From an uncultured Cytophagales bacterium (GTDB lineage: Bacteria; Bacteroidota; Bacteroidia; Cytophagales; 172606-1), in the NCBI GenBank assembly GCA_902805615.1, contig CADCTQ010000405.1, forward strand, positions 1 to 60,988: a stretch of 60,988 nucleotides of DNA, given 5' to 3'. Below, piece after piece: positions 25,469 through 34,368 of this stretch; position 1 is the stretch's first letter; every line of letters begins with the position of its first letter. The translations under genes were made by a program, and so were the position numbers. The notes beneath the pieces are model-generated. The model did no database searches, had not been told where the DNA came from, and saw only the letters and a list, made by a program, of their open reading frames with translations.

Positions 25469-26026
25469 CTACCCCAACCACTCCCGTACCCGCCGCAGCC
25501 CTTCCGCCTCTTCCGCCGACCGGATGGGCGGCAACCCGAGCCACGCCTGGCGCAGCCCGTTGACTTCCTCCAGCCCCGCCGCCCGGCCGTGCATCCGCTC
25601 CCAGATGCGCGCCAGGAGGGCCGTTTTGAGGGTACTGGCCTTTACCCGCACGCTGTGCGGCGAGTGGCGCGCCGGGTGGATGTGCACGTGGCAGCCCGCC
25701 ACCTCGCCCCACCGCAGCACCCACTGCGACCCGTCCGAGAGCGTCACCAGCCGGTAGCCGCCCGACTGCGCCAGCCACGCCCCGTACCTGTCCGGGTCCA
25801 GCAGTTGGTGCCCGGCCAGGTACCCGGTCACCTCCCCGGCCAGGGCCGCCGAACCCAGGGTGCCGGTGTAGAGGTCCATCTGCGAGTTGCCCGCCGTGAG
25901 CAATTGCGCCGCCACCCGGGGCAGGGCCGCCTCTCCCGGCCCGGCGTTTTCGGCAACGAACGACCGGAGCCACAACAAATGGTGTTTGAGGGGGTGGAAC
26001 AGTACCGGGGGTTGCACAGACTTCAT
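25469..26026 (-). CDS. Hypothetical protein, translationally coupled to DUF3667 gene
   Basis: 185-aa cytoplasmic-looking protein that I do not recognise. It has no signal peptide or membrane segment. Visible features: an N-terminal helical stretch (MKSVQPPVLFHPLKHHLLWL), a central beta-rich part with LVTLSDGSQWVLRWGEVAGCHVHIHPARHSPHSVRVKAS, where the HVHIH cluster could bind metal, and a C-terminal helix. Its start codon lies one base after the stop codon of the DUF3667 gene, so the two are co-translated. GC and codon use match the flanking high-GC genes. Confidence 0.75.
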   Translation of the reverse strand: MKSVQPPVLFHPLKHHLLWLRSFVAENAGPGEAALPRVAAQLLTAGNSQMDLYTGTLGSAALAGEVTGYLAGHQLLDPDRYGAWLAQSGGYRLVTLSDGSQWVLRWGEVAGCHVHIHPARHSPHSVRVKASTLKTALLARIWERMHGRAAGLEEVNGLRQAWLGLPPIRSAEEAEGLRRVREWLG

Positions 26027-26027
26027 A

Positions 26028-27095
26028 TCAAACCAGCAGGGCGGATACGGCCAGGGTCAGCAGCAGGAAAAAGGCCAGCGAAATGGAATAACTCATGAAG
26101 AGGATGAACATCTTGGACAGCGTCCGGAACCACCCTTGCCGGTAGACTTGCCGGAACGCCACCGTGATGTACACCAGGATCAGCAACGTAGCCCACCACC
26201 CCGCATGGTCCGAATCCGCGTAGTAGTTGTAGAGCAGCGCGAGGGCCAGCACCAGGAACGTGAAGGCGTGAATGTGCAGCATGAAGGTCAGGTGTTCCAT
26301 GTAGTACCGCCGGCGGCGCACGTAGAGCAGCTTCATGAACAGGGCCACGAACGGGAGCATGGCAAACATCATCAGGGAGATCTTGCCCATGAAAAATTCG
26401 ATGAACTCGTTTTTCTTCAGGTTTGCCAGCCGGATGCCCTGCCGGGCCTTGAACAGGTTGCGCCAGTTGCGTTCCCACCGGAGCGAATCGAGCACCTGGT
26501 TTTCGGTGATGCCCTTCGTATTGATGAGCCGCAGGTACCGGTTCAGTTCCCCGTCGCCGTCGTCGTGGTCCTCCTCGTCGTCGTCATCATTCAGGTGCAT
26601 GTTAATCAGGCCCGGGTCCTTGGCCTTGGCGACCACGCGCAGCGCCGAATCCACCTTCGCCATGTCCGTATCGGAGAGTTCGCCCTTCAGGTTGCGCCGC
26701 AGTTGGGCCCGCACCGAGTCGGCCTGCACCCGGTTCAGCGTCACGTCGGCCGCGTCGGATTCATCCTTTACGCTCCGGCCGACCACCACGGAGAACACCG
26801 AAAAATACAGCAGGCTCACGAACACGTACAGCCGCAGCGGGTGCATGTAGCGGACGCGCCGCCCCGCCACGTACTCGTTGGTGAGAAAGCCCGGCTTGAA
26901 CAGGAAGGGAAAAATGGTTTTGGCGAAACGGGAGTCGTACGAGAACAAATCACTGATTACCTCCACCACCAGCCGCCAGAAGGAAGTCAGCTTGTCGGAG
27001 TTGTGCTGGCTGCACCGGGGGCAGAAGTTAAATTCGGTCTCCAGCGGGTAATCGCAATTCTGGCACCGCGGCACTTTCCGGACAGCTTTCGGCAT
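26028..27095 (-). CDS. DUF3667 domain membrane protein with N-terminal zinc ribbon
   Basis: 355-aa inner-membrane protein of a Bacteroidota family without known function. Residues 11-28 form a zinc ribbon (C11, C14, C25, C28 in CQNCDYPLETEFNFCPRC). Then follow the family segment KTIFPFLFKPGFLTNEYVAGRR..YMHPLRLYVFVSLLYF and a first TM helix near 88-108. A charged, Asp-rich loop (about 150-205, DDDDEEDHDDGDGE) precedes four C-terminal helices. I chose ATG 27095 (MPKAVRKVPRC); the longer frame adds 19 unconserved residues. The 185-aa gene follows after one base. Confidence 0.9.
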   Translation of the reverse strand: MPKAVRKVPRCQNCDYPLETEFNFCPRCSQHNSDKLTSFWRLVVEVISDLFSYDSRFAKTIFPFLFKPGFLTNEYVAGRRVRYMHPLRLYVFVSLLYFSVFSVVVGRSVKDESDAADVTLNRVQADSVRAQLRRNLKGELSDTDMAKVDSALRVVAKAKDPGLINMHLNDDDDEEDHDDGDGELNRYLRLINTKGITENQVLDSLRWERNWRNLFKARQGIRLANLKKNEFIEFFMGKISLMMFAMLPFVALFMKLLYVRRRRYYMEHLTFMLHIHAFTFLVLALALLYNYYADSDHAGWWATLLILVYITVAFRQVYRQGWFRTLSKMFILFMSYSISLAFFLLLTLAVSALLV

Positions 27096-27229
27096 GATGG
27101 GGGTCTGATTTGAAATTACCCTAAAAATAAAGGTAAGTAATGTTTCGCTCAAATCTGAGCCCCGCCCGGGTCGGGGAAGTGGTTACCTTCGGGAAAAGAA
27201 TGCAGTTCCCCCATTCCTTCTGTCCGGCT

Positions 27230-28255
27230 ATGAAATTAAACCTGTACACCAAGGTTGTACTGCTGGGTATGGTCGTAGGCAGCGCCTTTTGCCAACCGGC
27301 AGCGGCGCAGTCTACGCCTGCCGCCAGCAAGAGCGACATCGAATACGACGCCGTGTACGACGACCCCTACGACGTCAACAAGATGTGGCTGCACTTCTTC
27401 CCGCTGTCCGCCGAGGGCTTTGCCACCAACTTCAATGTAGGGTTCGGCGGCCAGGCCAACTACTACCTCAAAAACAAGTTCGATTTCCGCCTCAGCGCCC
27501 GCAAAACCTACACGAAAAGTACGGATTTTTCGCGCATCAACGGGGAGCGGCGGGCCGTCAACGACAACCGCATGGAAGGCTTCCGGTACCTGGAAGGCGG
27601 CGCTACCTACCACATCAAGGACGCCAGCACGGCCGGCGAAGCCAAGATCGTGGTGTACACCAAGCGGTACTCCGACAACAAGTGGGCTTCCACGGTGCCC
27701 GAGTTCATCCGGATTCCGGCCAAGGTGCGCAAAATTACGGGGGTGCGGCTCGGCGGCTACTACTGGGGCAGCGCCGCCAACCTGGGCAGCGTGCTGGAAA
27801 AGCAGCAGGTGCAACTGGTCAGCGCCGCCAACGATACGCTGAGCCCGCTGGGCTTGTACGGCAACATCCAGTCGGGCGGCATCTACCTGGGCGGCTCGCT
27901 GGCTACCTTCCGCAACGTGGTCATCAAGCCCAAAAAATACGACGTTGCCGTCAACGACATTCTCTTCACCGGCTACGCCGACATTCTCTACGCCCCGTAC
28001 GTGCAACTGCAAACGGTCCGCGTGGACGGCGTGGACTACGCCACCGACAAGATCAAGCTGCGCAACCTGGGCTTCCGGGCCGGCATCGAAGGCATGTTCA
28101 ACCGTGACTTCTCCTGGTCGTACGGCGGCGAGATCGGCTACCGGCCGTCGTTGCAGGGCCGGGGCTTCTACGCCTCGTTCAAGGTGGGCTTTGCGTTTGC
28201 TTCCAAGATGCAGCAGCAGCGCCAGTCGTACCAGACGAACCCCCCGGCGGAGTAA
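27230..28255 (+). CDS. Predicted outer-membrane protein, unknown function
   Basis: 341-aa exported protein. Signal peptide about 1-24 (VVLLGMVVGSAFCQPAAAQ). The mature part has alternating hydrophobic residues and aromatic-rich strands typical of a beta-barrel (NVGFGGQANYYLKNKFDFRL, RLGGYYWGSAANLGS, WSYGGEIGYRPSLQGRGFYA) and ends with a strand SFKVGFAFASKMQ before a short tail. The terminal residue rule for OMPs is not exact because of the extra tail. I chose ATG 27230; the frame upstream lacks a signal peptide. It is followed by a strong terminator, so it is monocistronic. Confidence 0.8.
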   Translation: MKLNLYTKVVLLGMVVGSAFCQPAAAQSTPAASKSDIEYDAVYDDPYDVNKMWLHFFPLSAEGFATNFNVGFGGQANYYLKNKFDFRLSARKTYTKSTDFSRINGERRAVNDNRMEGFRYLEGGATYHIKDASTAGEAKIVVYTKRYSDNKWASTVPEFIRIPAKVRKITGVRLGGYYWGSAANLGSVLEKQQVQLVSAANDTLSPLGLYGNIQSGGIYLGGSLATFRNVVIKPKKYDVAVNDILFTGYADILYAPYVQLQTVRVDGVDYATDKIKLRNLGFRAGIEGMFNRDFSWSYGGEIGYRPSLQGRGFYASFKVGFAFASKMQQQRQSYQTNPPAE

Positions 28256-28275
28256 CCGACACGGCAGCAAGCATT

Positions 28276-28316
28276 ACGCAAAAGGCCCGGCACTCGTGTT
28301 GCCGGGCCTTTTGCGT
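28276..28316. terminator. Strong intrinsic terminator
   Basis: 17-bp perfect stem (28276-28292 with 28300-28316), core AAAAGGCCCGGCA/TGCCGGGCCTTTT, 7-nt loop. It ends the outer-membrane protein transcript. Confidence 0.9.
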
Positions 28317-28346
28317 GCCTGCCGGTACTGTTTGGCGGCTTTGGCC

Positions 28347-28354
28347 TATTTTTG
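28347..28354 (+). promoter_or_regulatory. Candidate -7 box for the EamA gene
   Basis: TATTTTTG is an exact TAnnTTTG match, 20 bp before ATG 28375 and just after the preceding terminator. Its position fits an independent promoter with a short leader. Confidence 0.5.
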
Positions 28355-28374
28355 CGCCAGACCAACCCTTCCCC

Positions 28375-29313
28375 ATGCGCCAGCCCCTCCTTGCCAACCC
28401 ACTCCGGCTGCCTCCCTGGGCCGGCGCCGCCATGGTGGGCGTGGCCGCGGTCTGCTTTTCGGCCAAAGCCATCATGATCAAGCTGGCGTTTGTCCACTAC
28501 GACGTGGACCCGCTGTCGCTGCTTTTTCTGCGCATGACCTTTGCGCTGCCGTTCTTCGTGGTCATTCCCCTCTTGCAAAAGCCCCGCCCGGAGGCCGCCG
28601 CCCTTCGGCCCCGCGACTACGTGAAGCTGGCCGGACTGGGCGTATTGGGTTACTACGCCTCCAGCCTGCTCGACTTCCTGGGCCTGCAATACGTAACGGC
28701 CGGCCTCGAACGCCTGATCCTGTTCGTGTACCCGACGCTGGTGGTGCTGCTTTCGTGGCTGCTCTGGCGCAAACCCATCGGCCGGCGCGAAACCGTGGCC
28801 CTGCTGCTCACCTACGTAGGCATTGCGGTGGTGTTCAGCCACGACGCCGTGCGCCTGCAACCGAACGTGCTGCTGGGGGCTTTGCTGATTTTCGGCAGCG
28901 CTTTCACCTACGCCGTGTACCTGATCGGCAGCGGCCGGCTGATTCCGCGCTTCGGCGCCATCCCGTTTACGGCCTACGCCATGACCGTGTCGGCACTGTC
29001 GGTCATTCTCCACTACCTGGTCTCCTCCCGCACGTCCGTCTTCCGCTACCCGCCGGCGGTGTTCGGGTACGGGCTGGCCCTGGCGATTGTCTCCACCGTC
29101 ATTCCTACGTTCCTGGTGTCGGCGGGCATCAAGGCCATCGGGGCGAGCCGCGCGGCCATCGTCGCCAGCATCGGCCCGGTGGTGACCATCGTGCTCGGGT
29201 ACTTCTTCCTGGGGGAGGCCGTTACGCCCTACGAAATTGCGGGGACGGCCCTGGTGCTGGCGGGGGTGCTGATGGTGAGCGTGAAGAAGGAGAAGGAAGC
29301 CGTAAAAGCATAA
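28375..29313 (+). CDS. EamA/DMT-family transporter
   Basis: 312-aa inner-membrane permease with ten predicted helices in two EamA repeats: first helix PWAGAAMVGVAAVCFSAKAI, the end of repeat one LLTYVGIAVVFSHDAV, and a second repeat starting LLGALLIFGSAFTYAVYLIG and ending AGTALVLAGVLMVSV. The family exports metabolites such as amino acids, nucleosides or related small molecules; the substrate here is unknown. I chose ATG 28375 (MRQPLLANPLRL); the longer frame adds 20 residues of poor character. The patatin-like gene follows after 143 bp on the same strand but with its own promoter box. Confidence 0.9.
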   Translation: MRQPLLANPLRLPPWAGAAMVGVAAVCFSAKAIMIKLAFVHYDVDPLSLLFLRMTFALPFFVVIPLLQKPRPEAAALRPRDYVKLAGLGVLGYYASSLLDFLGLQYVTAGLERLILFVYPTLVVLLSWLLWRKPIGRRETVALLLTYVGIAVVFSHDAVRLQPNVLLGALLIFGSAFTYAVYLIGSGRLIPRFGAIPFTAYAMTVSALSVILHYLVSSRTSVFRYPPAVFGYGLALAIVSTVIPTFLVSAGIKAIGASRAAIVASIGPVVTIVLGYFFLGEAVTPYEIAGTALVLAGVLMVSVKKEKEAVKA

Positions 29314-29338
29314 CGGGCGGCCAAACCCCGACCCCGTT

Positions 29339-29346
29339 TATTTTTG
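29339..29346 (+). promoter_or_regulatory. Candidate -7 box for the patatin-like gene
   Basis: TATTTTTG matches TAnnTTTG exactly, 111 bp before ATG 29457. No -33 TTG at standard distance was found. Confidence 0.4.
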
Positions 29347-29456
29347 TGCCGTATAATGACGCAGGTACCCGCTTTTCACCCAAATTAATTGCATATTGGA
29401 GGTGCCTTTCCGGATTTGACGCGTACAATCCGGCATGTAACCTCCCGAAGCTCCCT

Positions 29457-30500
29457 ATGACCCCAGCTACGAAAATCAGGCGCATCCTGTCCATTGACGG
29501 CGGCGGCATCCGGGCCATCATCCCGGGGCAAATCTTAACGGTACTCGAAGAAAAACTCCGCGAACGGAGCGGGCGGCCCGAGAGCCGCCTGGTTGACTAT
29601 TTCGACCTCATTGCCGGCACCGGTTCGGGCGGCATCCTGGCGGGGGCCTACCTCAGCCCGGTGAAGCGCGGCAACTCCTCGCCGCGGTTTACGGCCCAGC
29701 AGGTGGTAGACCTGCTAACCAAATTCGGGGGCCGCATCTTCAACGAGTCGCTCGACCACAAAATCCTGACCTTCGGCGGCCTGCTCGACGAAAAGTACGA
29801 CGCCCGCGACCTGGAAGGGCTCTTGCAGGAATACTTCGGCGACATCCAACTGAGCCACGTGCTCAAGCCCTGCCTGATTCCGGCTTACGAGATCACCCGC
29901 CGCCAGGCGCACTTTTTCACCCGCCACAACTCCGACAAACCCGCCGGCGACTTCCTGCTGAGCGACATTCTGCGGGCCACGTCGGCGGCCCCTTCGTACT
30001 TCGAGTGCAAGCAGATGCAGTCACTCTCGGGCGTGAGTTACGCGTTCGTGGACGGCGGCGTGTTTGCCAACAACCCGGCGATGTGCGCGTACGTGGAGGC
30101 TTGCAAGCTCAACGCGGCCACGACCCCCGGCGCCTTCCAGAGCCCCCGCCACTATTGCATCCTGTCGCTGGGCACCGGCGCGCCTACCCATCCCTACGAA
30201 TTCGCCGACGCCAAAGACTGGGGCCTGGCGAGTTGGCCGCGGCCGCTGTACGACATGACGATCTCGGGTTCCTCCGAAATCACCGACCACCAACTGGCGG
30301 CGATGTTCAACGTGACGGGCACGCGGGACCAGTACCTGCGCTTCAACCCCAGGCTGCCCGCCACCGTAAAGCCCGAGTTCGACGACGCTTCCCCCGAAAA
30401 CATCCAGGCGCTGAAGGAGCTGGGCCAGTTCGTGGCCGAAGAAGCGGATGCGCAACTGGAAGCTTTCGTGGCAATGCTGCTGGCGGAGCCTCCCAAATAG
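29457..30500 (+). CDS. Patatin-like phospholipase family protein with altered nucleophile elbow
   Basis: 347-aa cytoplasmic-looking acyl hydrolase fold. Seen: oxyanion-hole loop SIDGGGIRAII (12-22), the nucleophile-elbow region LIAGTGSGGILAG (51-63), SAAPSYF (176-182) and the catalytic Asp motif FVDGGVFANNP (D199). In patatins the elbow is GxSxG (usually GTSTG). Here residue 56 is Gly and Ser is shifted to 57 (GTGSGG), checked in the nucleotide sequence. The protein may therefore use Ser57 or be catalytically changed. Length fits the plant-patatin/PNPLA subgroup. No cGAS-like cyclase or other CBASS gene is near. The start ATG 29457 (MTPATKIRRILSIDGGG) is the only sensible one. Confidence 0.88.
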   Translation: MTPATKIRRILSIDGGGIRAIIPGQILTVLEEKLRERSGRPESRLVDYFDLIAGTGSGGILAGAYLSPVKRGNSSPRFTAQQVVDLLTKFGGRIFNESLDHKILTFGGLLDEKYDARDLEGLLQEYFGDIQLSHVLKPCLIPAYEITRRQAHFFTRHNSDKPAGDFLLSDILRATSAAPSYFECKQMQSLSGVSYAFVDGGVFANNPAMCAYVEACKLNAATTPGAFQSPRHYCILSLGTGAPTHPYEFADAKDWGLASWPRPLYDMTISGSSEITDHQLAAMFNVTGTRDQYLRFNPRLPATVKPEFDDASPENIQALKELGQFVAEEADAQLEAFVAMLLAEPPK

Positions 30501-30567
30501 GATGGGGATGTCTGAACCTTGATGGGAATGATGAAAAGATGGACTTGATGAAGGGATGGCCGGGATC

Positions 30568-32769
30568 TCACAAGCTCAGCCAGTAGGATAGCTTCAGCAC
30601 CAGCGCCCGGTTTTTAACGTTCATGTTGCCCGGCAGGTAGTTTTCGGAGTAGACGATGAACAGGTCGGACACGGGGCGGAAGCGCCACTGGAAGCGGCCG
30701 TTCAGGTTTACGTTGTCGGCCTGTTCGTTGTACTGCAAAAAAGTGGTCAGAAACAGCTTGCGGCTGAAGGAGACGTCGAGCCGCGGCCCCACCAGCCAGA
30801 ACTCGGTGCTCCGGAACGGCTCGGGCAGCGTAATGCGGCTGTACTCGGCCGTGACCCCGATGCTGCCGAACGGCTGGAAACGGTAGTTGAGTTGCGGACT
30901 GGCCGTAAACATGCGGCCGTTGTAGTAGCCGCCCGTCCAGCCCCCCACGAAGCCACTGAGCCGCTTGCGGGTATCCGATTGTAACTCCCACCACACGCCC
31001 CGCACGTTGTACCCCGTCCCTTCGGGCAGTTCCAGCCCGCCGGCGTTGGTGGGGTCGAAGGGAAACAGGAGGTAGTTGTAGTAATTGTACGTCCCGACCA
31101 TCACGCTGCTCGTGTTGAGGAAGGTAAAGTTGTAGAAAACGTCCAGTTCCCGGTCGGTGAACCGGCCGTCCAGGTTCGCCACCGCGTTCATCTCGAAGCC
31201 CACCCCGTGCGACACCACCCGCTTCGAACCTTTGGGGTAAAACCGGTAGAAGGCCGCCGGCCTGAACCGCCAGTAGCCGTTGCGGGTGGTTTCGGGCACG
31301 TAGCCCACGTCGTTGACCTGGTAGTTGGCCCCCACGTACTCCTGGAGCCATTCCACGTCCAGCTTGCGGACCTGGTACTTGAGGTTGGACCCGAACGCAT
31401 TGTTGCCGCCGATCCGGCCGGGCTGCACGGCGTGGTGGTAGAAAAACTTGCCCTGCCAGCGGTTGTCGTCCGTCTGGAGGTTGTAGTCGAGCCCCGCCAG
31501 GCGCGTGTACCCGCCCGCCGCGTCGCCTTCGGCCTGCTGCCGGTTGACGAGAATGGCGCCGAGGGTAGACCGCCCGAACACCTGCCGTTGCAGGGCCGCC
31601 ACCGTGTAGTTCTGCCCGGCAATGCCGGCGTTCCGGTCGCGGGCCGTCTGCATGTTGAGCAGGCCGATCCGCCAGTCCTTGTTGATCTTGCCGCTCAGGC
31701 GGGCCCCGTACAGGATCGGGTTCTGCACGATCTGGCCGGTGGTGGTGTCGCGGCCGATGCCGATGCGCCGGGAGAAGAAGGGCCGCACGGTTTCGAAGCC
31801 GTAGCTGTTGAACAAATCGCTGTTTTCGAGGAAGAACTGCCGCCGCTCCGGAAAAAACAGTTCAAACCGTTCCAGGTTGGTGATCTGCTGGTCAACCTCC
31901 ACCTGCGAAAAGTCGGGGTTTACCGTAAGGTCGAGGTTGAGGGAAGGCGTCACGGCCACCTTGGCGTCGAACCCGGCGTTGGCTTTCCATTCGGCGGCCG
32001 TGCCTTCCGCGAAGTTGCGGCCCGTGCGGCCCGTCACGTACGGAATCAGGGCCACGTTCACGCCGGGGTGCGGCAACGGTTGCTCGAAACGGACGTCGCC
32101 GGCAAAGGCCAGCGAGGCAATGTCGTAGGCAATGGGCACGGGCCCCCACGACGACCGCTGGTTGTTTTTCAAATCATGGCGGGCAAAGTTCATCTTCCAG
32201 GCGCCGTCCCGACCCCGGTAGCGGAGCGATTTGAACGGGATTGCCATTTCGCCCACCCACCGGTCTGCGTACACTTTCACGGCCGAAAGCCACTTGTTGT
32301 CCCACTCGGGGGCGATTTCCTCGCCGTTGTAGATCATTGCCTCGCGTTCCACGCCCAGAGGCGTCAGGTAAAACGCAAAGCCGTTGACGCCGTCCCCGAA
32401 CGGGTTGAGGTAGACCGACAGGTTGTCGTTGAGGTCCCAATCGAAGTCGCGCCGCAGGGAACTGGCGACGAACGGCCTGGTCATGTCGTCGTAGCACACC
32501 GCGCCGATGTACAGGAACTGGTTGTCGTACGTAATGCGGATTTCGGTCTGGTTGCGGGCCTGGGCCGTGTCGTTGGGGTAGTTGAGCGTGAAGCGGTCGG
32601 CCACCTGGGCGCGTTGCCAGGCGGCTTCGGTCAGCGCCCCGTCCAGGCGCACGGCGGAGTCCGTTTGCTGCACCACCAGCCCGGGGCGGGGGCTTTTGGG
32701 CTGGGCCTGGCCGACCGGGCCGGCAAGCATTCCGCCCAGCAGGATCAGGAAAAGGATGGTTGACCGCAT
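30568..32769 (-). CDS. DUF5916 outer-membrane protein with N-terminal CBM9-like domain
   Basis: 733-aa exported protein. Signal peptide about 1-22 (ILFLILLGGMLAGPVGQA). Residues about 30-210 form a CBM9-like sandwich (RLDGALTEAAWQRAQVADRF, FLYIGAVCYDD, GEMAIPFKSLRY), found in carbohydrate-binding and hydrolase-linked proteins. The remainder is DUF5916, a large beta-barrel: NPDFSQVEVDQQITNLERFELFFPERRQFFLEN is the diagnostic block, followed by repeated amphipathic strands to the C-terminus (LVLKLSYWLSL, with aromatic/hydrophobic end as expected of an outer-membrane barrel). Transport or binding substrate is unknown. I chose ATG 32769; the longer frame adds 20 residues. Confidence 0.92.
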   Translation of the reverse strand: MRSTILFLILLGGMLAGPVGQAQPKSPRPGLVVQQTDSAVRLDGALTEAAWQRAQVADRFTLNYPNDTAQARNQTEIRITYDNQFLYIGAVCYDDMTRPFVASSLRRDFDWDLNDNLSVYLNPFGDGVNGFAFYLTPLGVEREAMIYNGEEIAPEWDNKWLSAVKVYADRWVGEMAIPFKSLRYRGRDGAWKMNFARHDLKNNQRSSWGPVPIAYDIASLAFAGDVRFEQPLPHPGVNVALIPYVTGRTGRNFAEGTAAEWKANAGFDAKVAVTPSLNLDLTVNPDFSQVEVDQQITNLERFELFFPERRQFFLENSDLFNSYGFETVRPFFSRRIGIGRDTTTGQIVQNPILYGARLSGKINKDWRIGLLNMQTARDRNAGIAGQNYTVAALQRQVFGRSTLGAILVNRQQAEGDAAGGYTRLAGLDYNLQTDDNRWQGKFFYHHAVQPGRIGGNNAFGSNLKYQVRKLDVEWLQEYVGANYQVNDVGYVPETTRNGYWRFRPAAFYRFYPKGSKRVVSHGVGFEMNAVANLDGRFTDRELDVFYNFTFLNTSSVMVGTYNYYNYLLFPFDPTNAGGLELPEGTGYNVRGVWWELQSDTRKRLSGFVGGWTGGYYNGRMFTASPQLNYRFQPFGSIGVTAEYSRITLPEPFRSTEFWLVGPRLDVSFSRKLFLTTFLQYNEQADNVNLNGRFQWRFRPVSDLFIVYSENYLPGNMNVKNRALVLKLSYWLSL

Positions 32770-32946
32770 ACGAGTGGGTGAAGAAAAAATGGAAGCGGGA
32801 ATGCAACGAGGCGCGACCCGGCGCAACACGGGTGGAAATGCTTAAATTTATCGGTTCAAAACTAACTGCCGCGGGGGTACATTTCCAAAACGCCGCGGCT
32901 CACCTTCCGCAAATCCTGCGTGCGTTATTCAACAGAATCTCCGAAA

Positions 32947-33501
32947 ATGCCCCGGTCGGGCGCAACAACTACGCGTGGACCGGCAAGGCTGCTCCGCCGC
33001 TTCCGCACCTGGCACCGCGCCGCGGGGCTGGCCCTCCTGCTCCTGCTGCTGGTCAGCAGCCTCACGGGCATGGCCCTGGCCTGGAAGAAGCACGTAGCCC
33101 CCCTGCAACCGCCCACCCAAAGAGGCACTTCCCCCGACTTGCGCACCTGGATTCCGGTGGGCGAAACCGCCGCCATTGCCGGGCAGGCCCTGCAACGGCA
33201 CCTCGCCGCCGGCGGCCCGTACCCCATCGAACGCATTGAGGCCCGGCCCGACAAGGGCATCTGGAAGGTGATTTTCGACAAAGGCTACTGGGAGGTGCAG
33301 GTAGACGGCCAGACCGGGCGGGTGCTTTCGGTAGCCCGCCGGCACTCCGACTGGATCGAACACCTGCACGACGGCTCACTCTTCGGCGAGGCCGTCAAGC
33401 TGGTTTCGATGAACACGCTGGGGCTGGGACTGCTGCTTCTGCTCGGTACGGGTTTCTGGCTGTACTACGGCCCCCGGCGGCTGCGGGCCGCCAGGCGGTG
33501 A
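32947..33501 (+). CDS. PepSY-domain membrane protein
   Basis: 184-aa protein with an N-terminal TM helix (AGLALLLLLLVSSLTGMALAW), an extracytoplasmic PepSY-like region (about 90-140: YPIERIEARPDKGIWKVIFDKGYWEVQVDGQTGRV) and a C-terminal TM helix (LGLGLLLLLGTGFWLYYG). The order RTWHRAAGL..TGMALAWKK resembles a shortened PepSY-associated TM protein, a family often linked with iron uptake or ferric reductase function. No TonB-dependent receptor is adjacent, so a role in iron uptake is only suggested. The start could be ATG 32920 or 32947; I chose 32947 because it places the first helix closer to the N-terminus. Confidence 0.8.
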   Translation: MPRSGATTTRGPARLLRRFRTWHRAAGLALLLLLLVSSLTGMALAWKKHVAPLQPPTQRGTSPDLRTWIPVGETAAIAGQALQRHLAAGGPYPIERIEARPDKGIWKVIFDKGYWEVQVDGQTGRVLSVARRHSDWIEHLHDGSLFGEAVKLVSMNTLGLGLLLLLGTGFWLYYGPRRLRAARR

Positions 33502-33626
33502 GCCGTGGATTGTTGCGTGGTGGCGCATTTTTTTGCCCGGGCCGGTACCCGAAATTTTCGGCAGGGATTTTGTAAATGCACCGGAAGTAACATTCACTTT
33601 TCACTTTTATTTACTCCACTACAACC

Positions 33627-34256
33627 ATGCAAAAGACACTCTTCGCGCTGATGATGCTCCTGCTGGCCGGCTCGGCGTGGGCCCAGAAAAAGAACCCGGA
33701 AGTTTTTACCCTTGGTCCCAAGGCGGGCATCAACTACACGTCGCTCATCAAGGACGACCGCCGCATCAACTCCGACTACAAGCTGGGCTATCACCTGGGC
33801 GGCTTTCTCCGGTTCAGCCCCGGCAAGTTCTACATTCAGCCCGAGGTGCTGTTCACTTCCAAAAAGACCGATTTTCAGGTAAACCAGAACACGAGCGGCA
33901 CGGTGCAATCGGGCAACTACCGGGTTGCTTTCACCAGCGTGGACGTGCCGGTGCTGCTGGGTACCAGACTGATCGGCAACCGTTCCAACTTCCGGGTGTT
34001 TGCCGGGCCGATGGCCTCCTTCAACATTTCCGGCCGGGGCCTGGAAGAATTCTTCCGGGAAAACGAGTCGGCGGATGACTACTACCAAAAGACGATCTGG
34101 GGTTTCCAGGCCGGCGCCGGCATTGACGTTGGGGCGCTTACCTTCGATGCCCGTTACGAACGGGGCTTCACCGCCGCCGCCAACCTCGACCGGGCCAACC
34201 TGGGCAAACCCGCCACCGGCCTGTTCCAGTTCTCGGTGGGCATCAAATTGCTCTAG
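33627..34256 (+). CDS. Outer-membrane beta-barrel (PorT/OMP_b-brl type) protein
   Basis: 209-aa exported barrel. Signal peptide about 1-19 (TLFALMMLLLAGSAWA). The eight-stranded type is suggested by repeated strands: FTLGPKAGINYTSLI, YKLGYHLGGFLRFSPGKFYIQPEVLFTSKK, VDVPVLLGTRLIG, FRVFAGPMASFNIS, IWGFQAGAGIDVGALTFDARYE and the final LFQFSVGIKLL, ending in a hydrophobic residue as expected. It belongs to the porin-like PF13568 group common in Bacteroidota. The function is unknown. A 588-bp non-coding region full of repeats follows. Confidence 0.9.
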   Translation: MQKTLFALMMLLLAGSAWAQKKNPEVFTLGPKAGINYTSLIKDDRRINSDYKLGYHLGGFLRFSPGKFYIQPEVLFTSKKTDFQVNQNTSGTVQSGNYRVAFTSVDVPVLLGTRLIGNRSNFRVFAGPMASFNISGRGLEEFFRENESADDYYQKTIWGFQAGAGIDVGALTFDARYERGFTAAANLDRANLGKPATGLFQFSVGIKLL

Positions 34257-34368
34257 GCAAGACGGGAGACAAACGCATGGGAATACTTCCTAATCACATC
34301 CATGCCCGGGCAAAACGCAGTATGGGCTCCGGGTTAGTCCTGGGTTGATAAACTCAGTCTACGCAGCC

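Noticed and set aside
27945-29456. Long N-terminal extension of the patatin-like frame
   Set aside because: The upstream 500 codons are out-of-frame readings of the outer-membrane protein and EamA genes plus intergenic sequence, including the 28276 terminator. The patatin gene starts at 29457.
29457-30500. CBASS anti-phage system with patatin-like effector (CapV)
   Set aside because: No cGAS/DncV-like nucleotidyltransferase or other CBASS gene is near; neighbours are an EamA permease and a DUF5916 protein.
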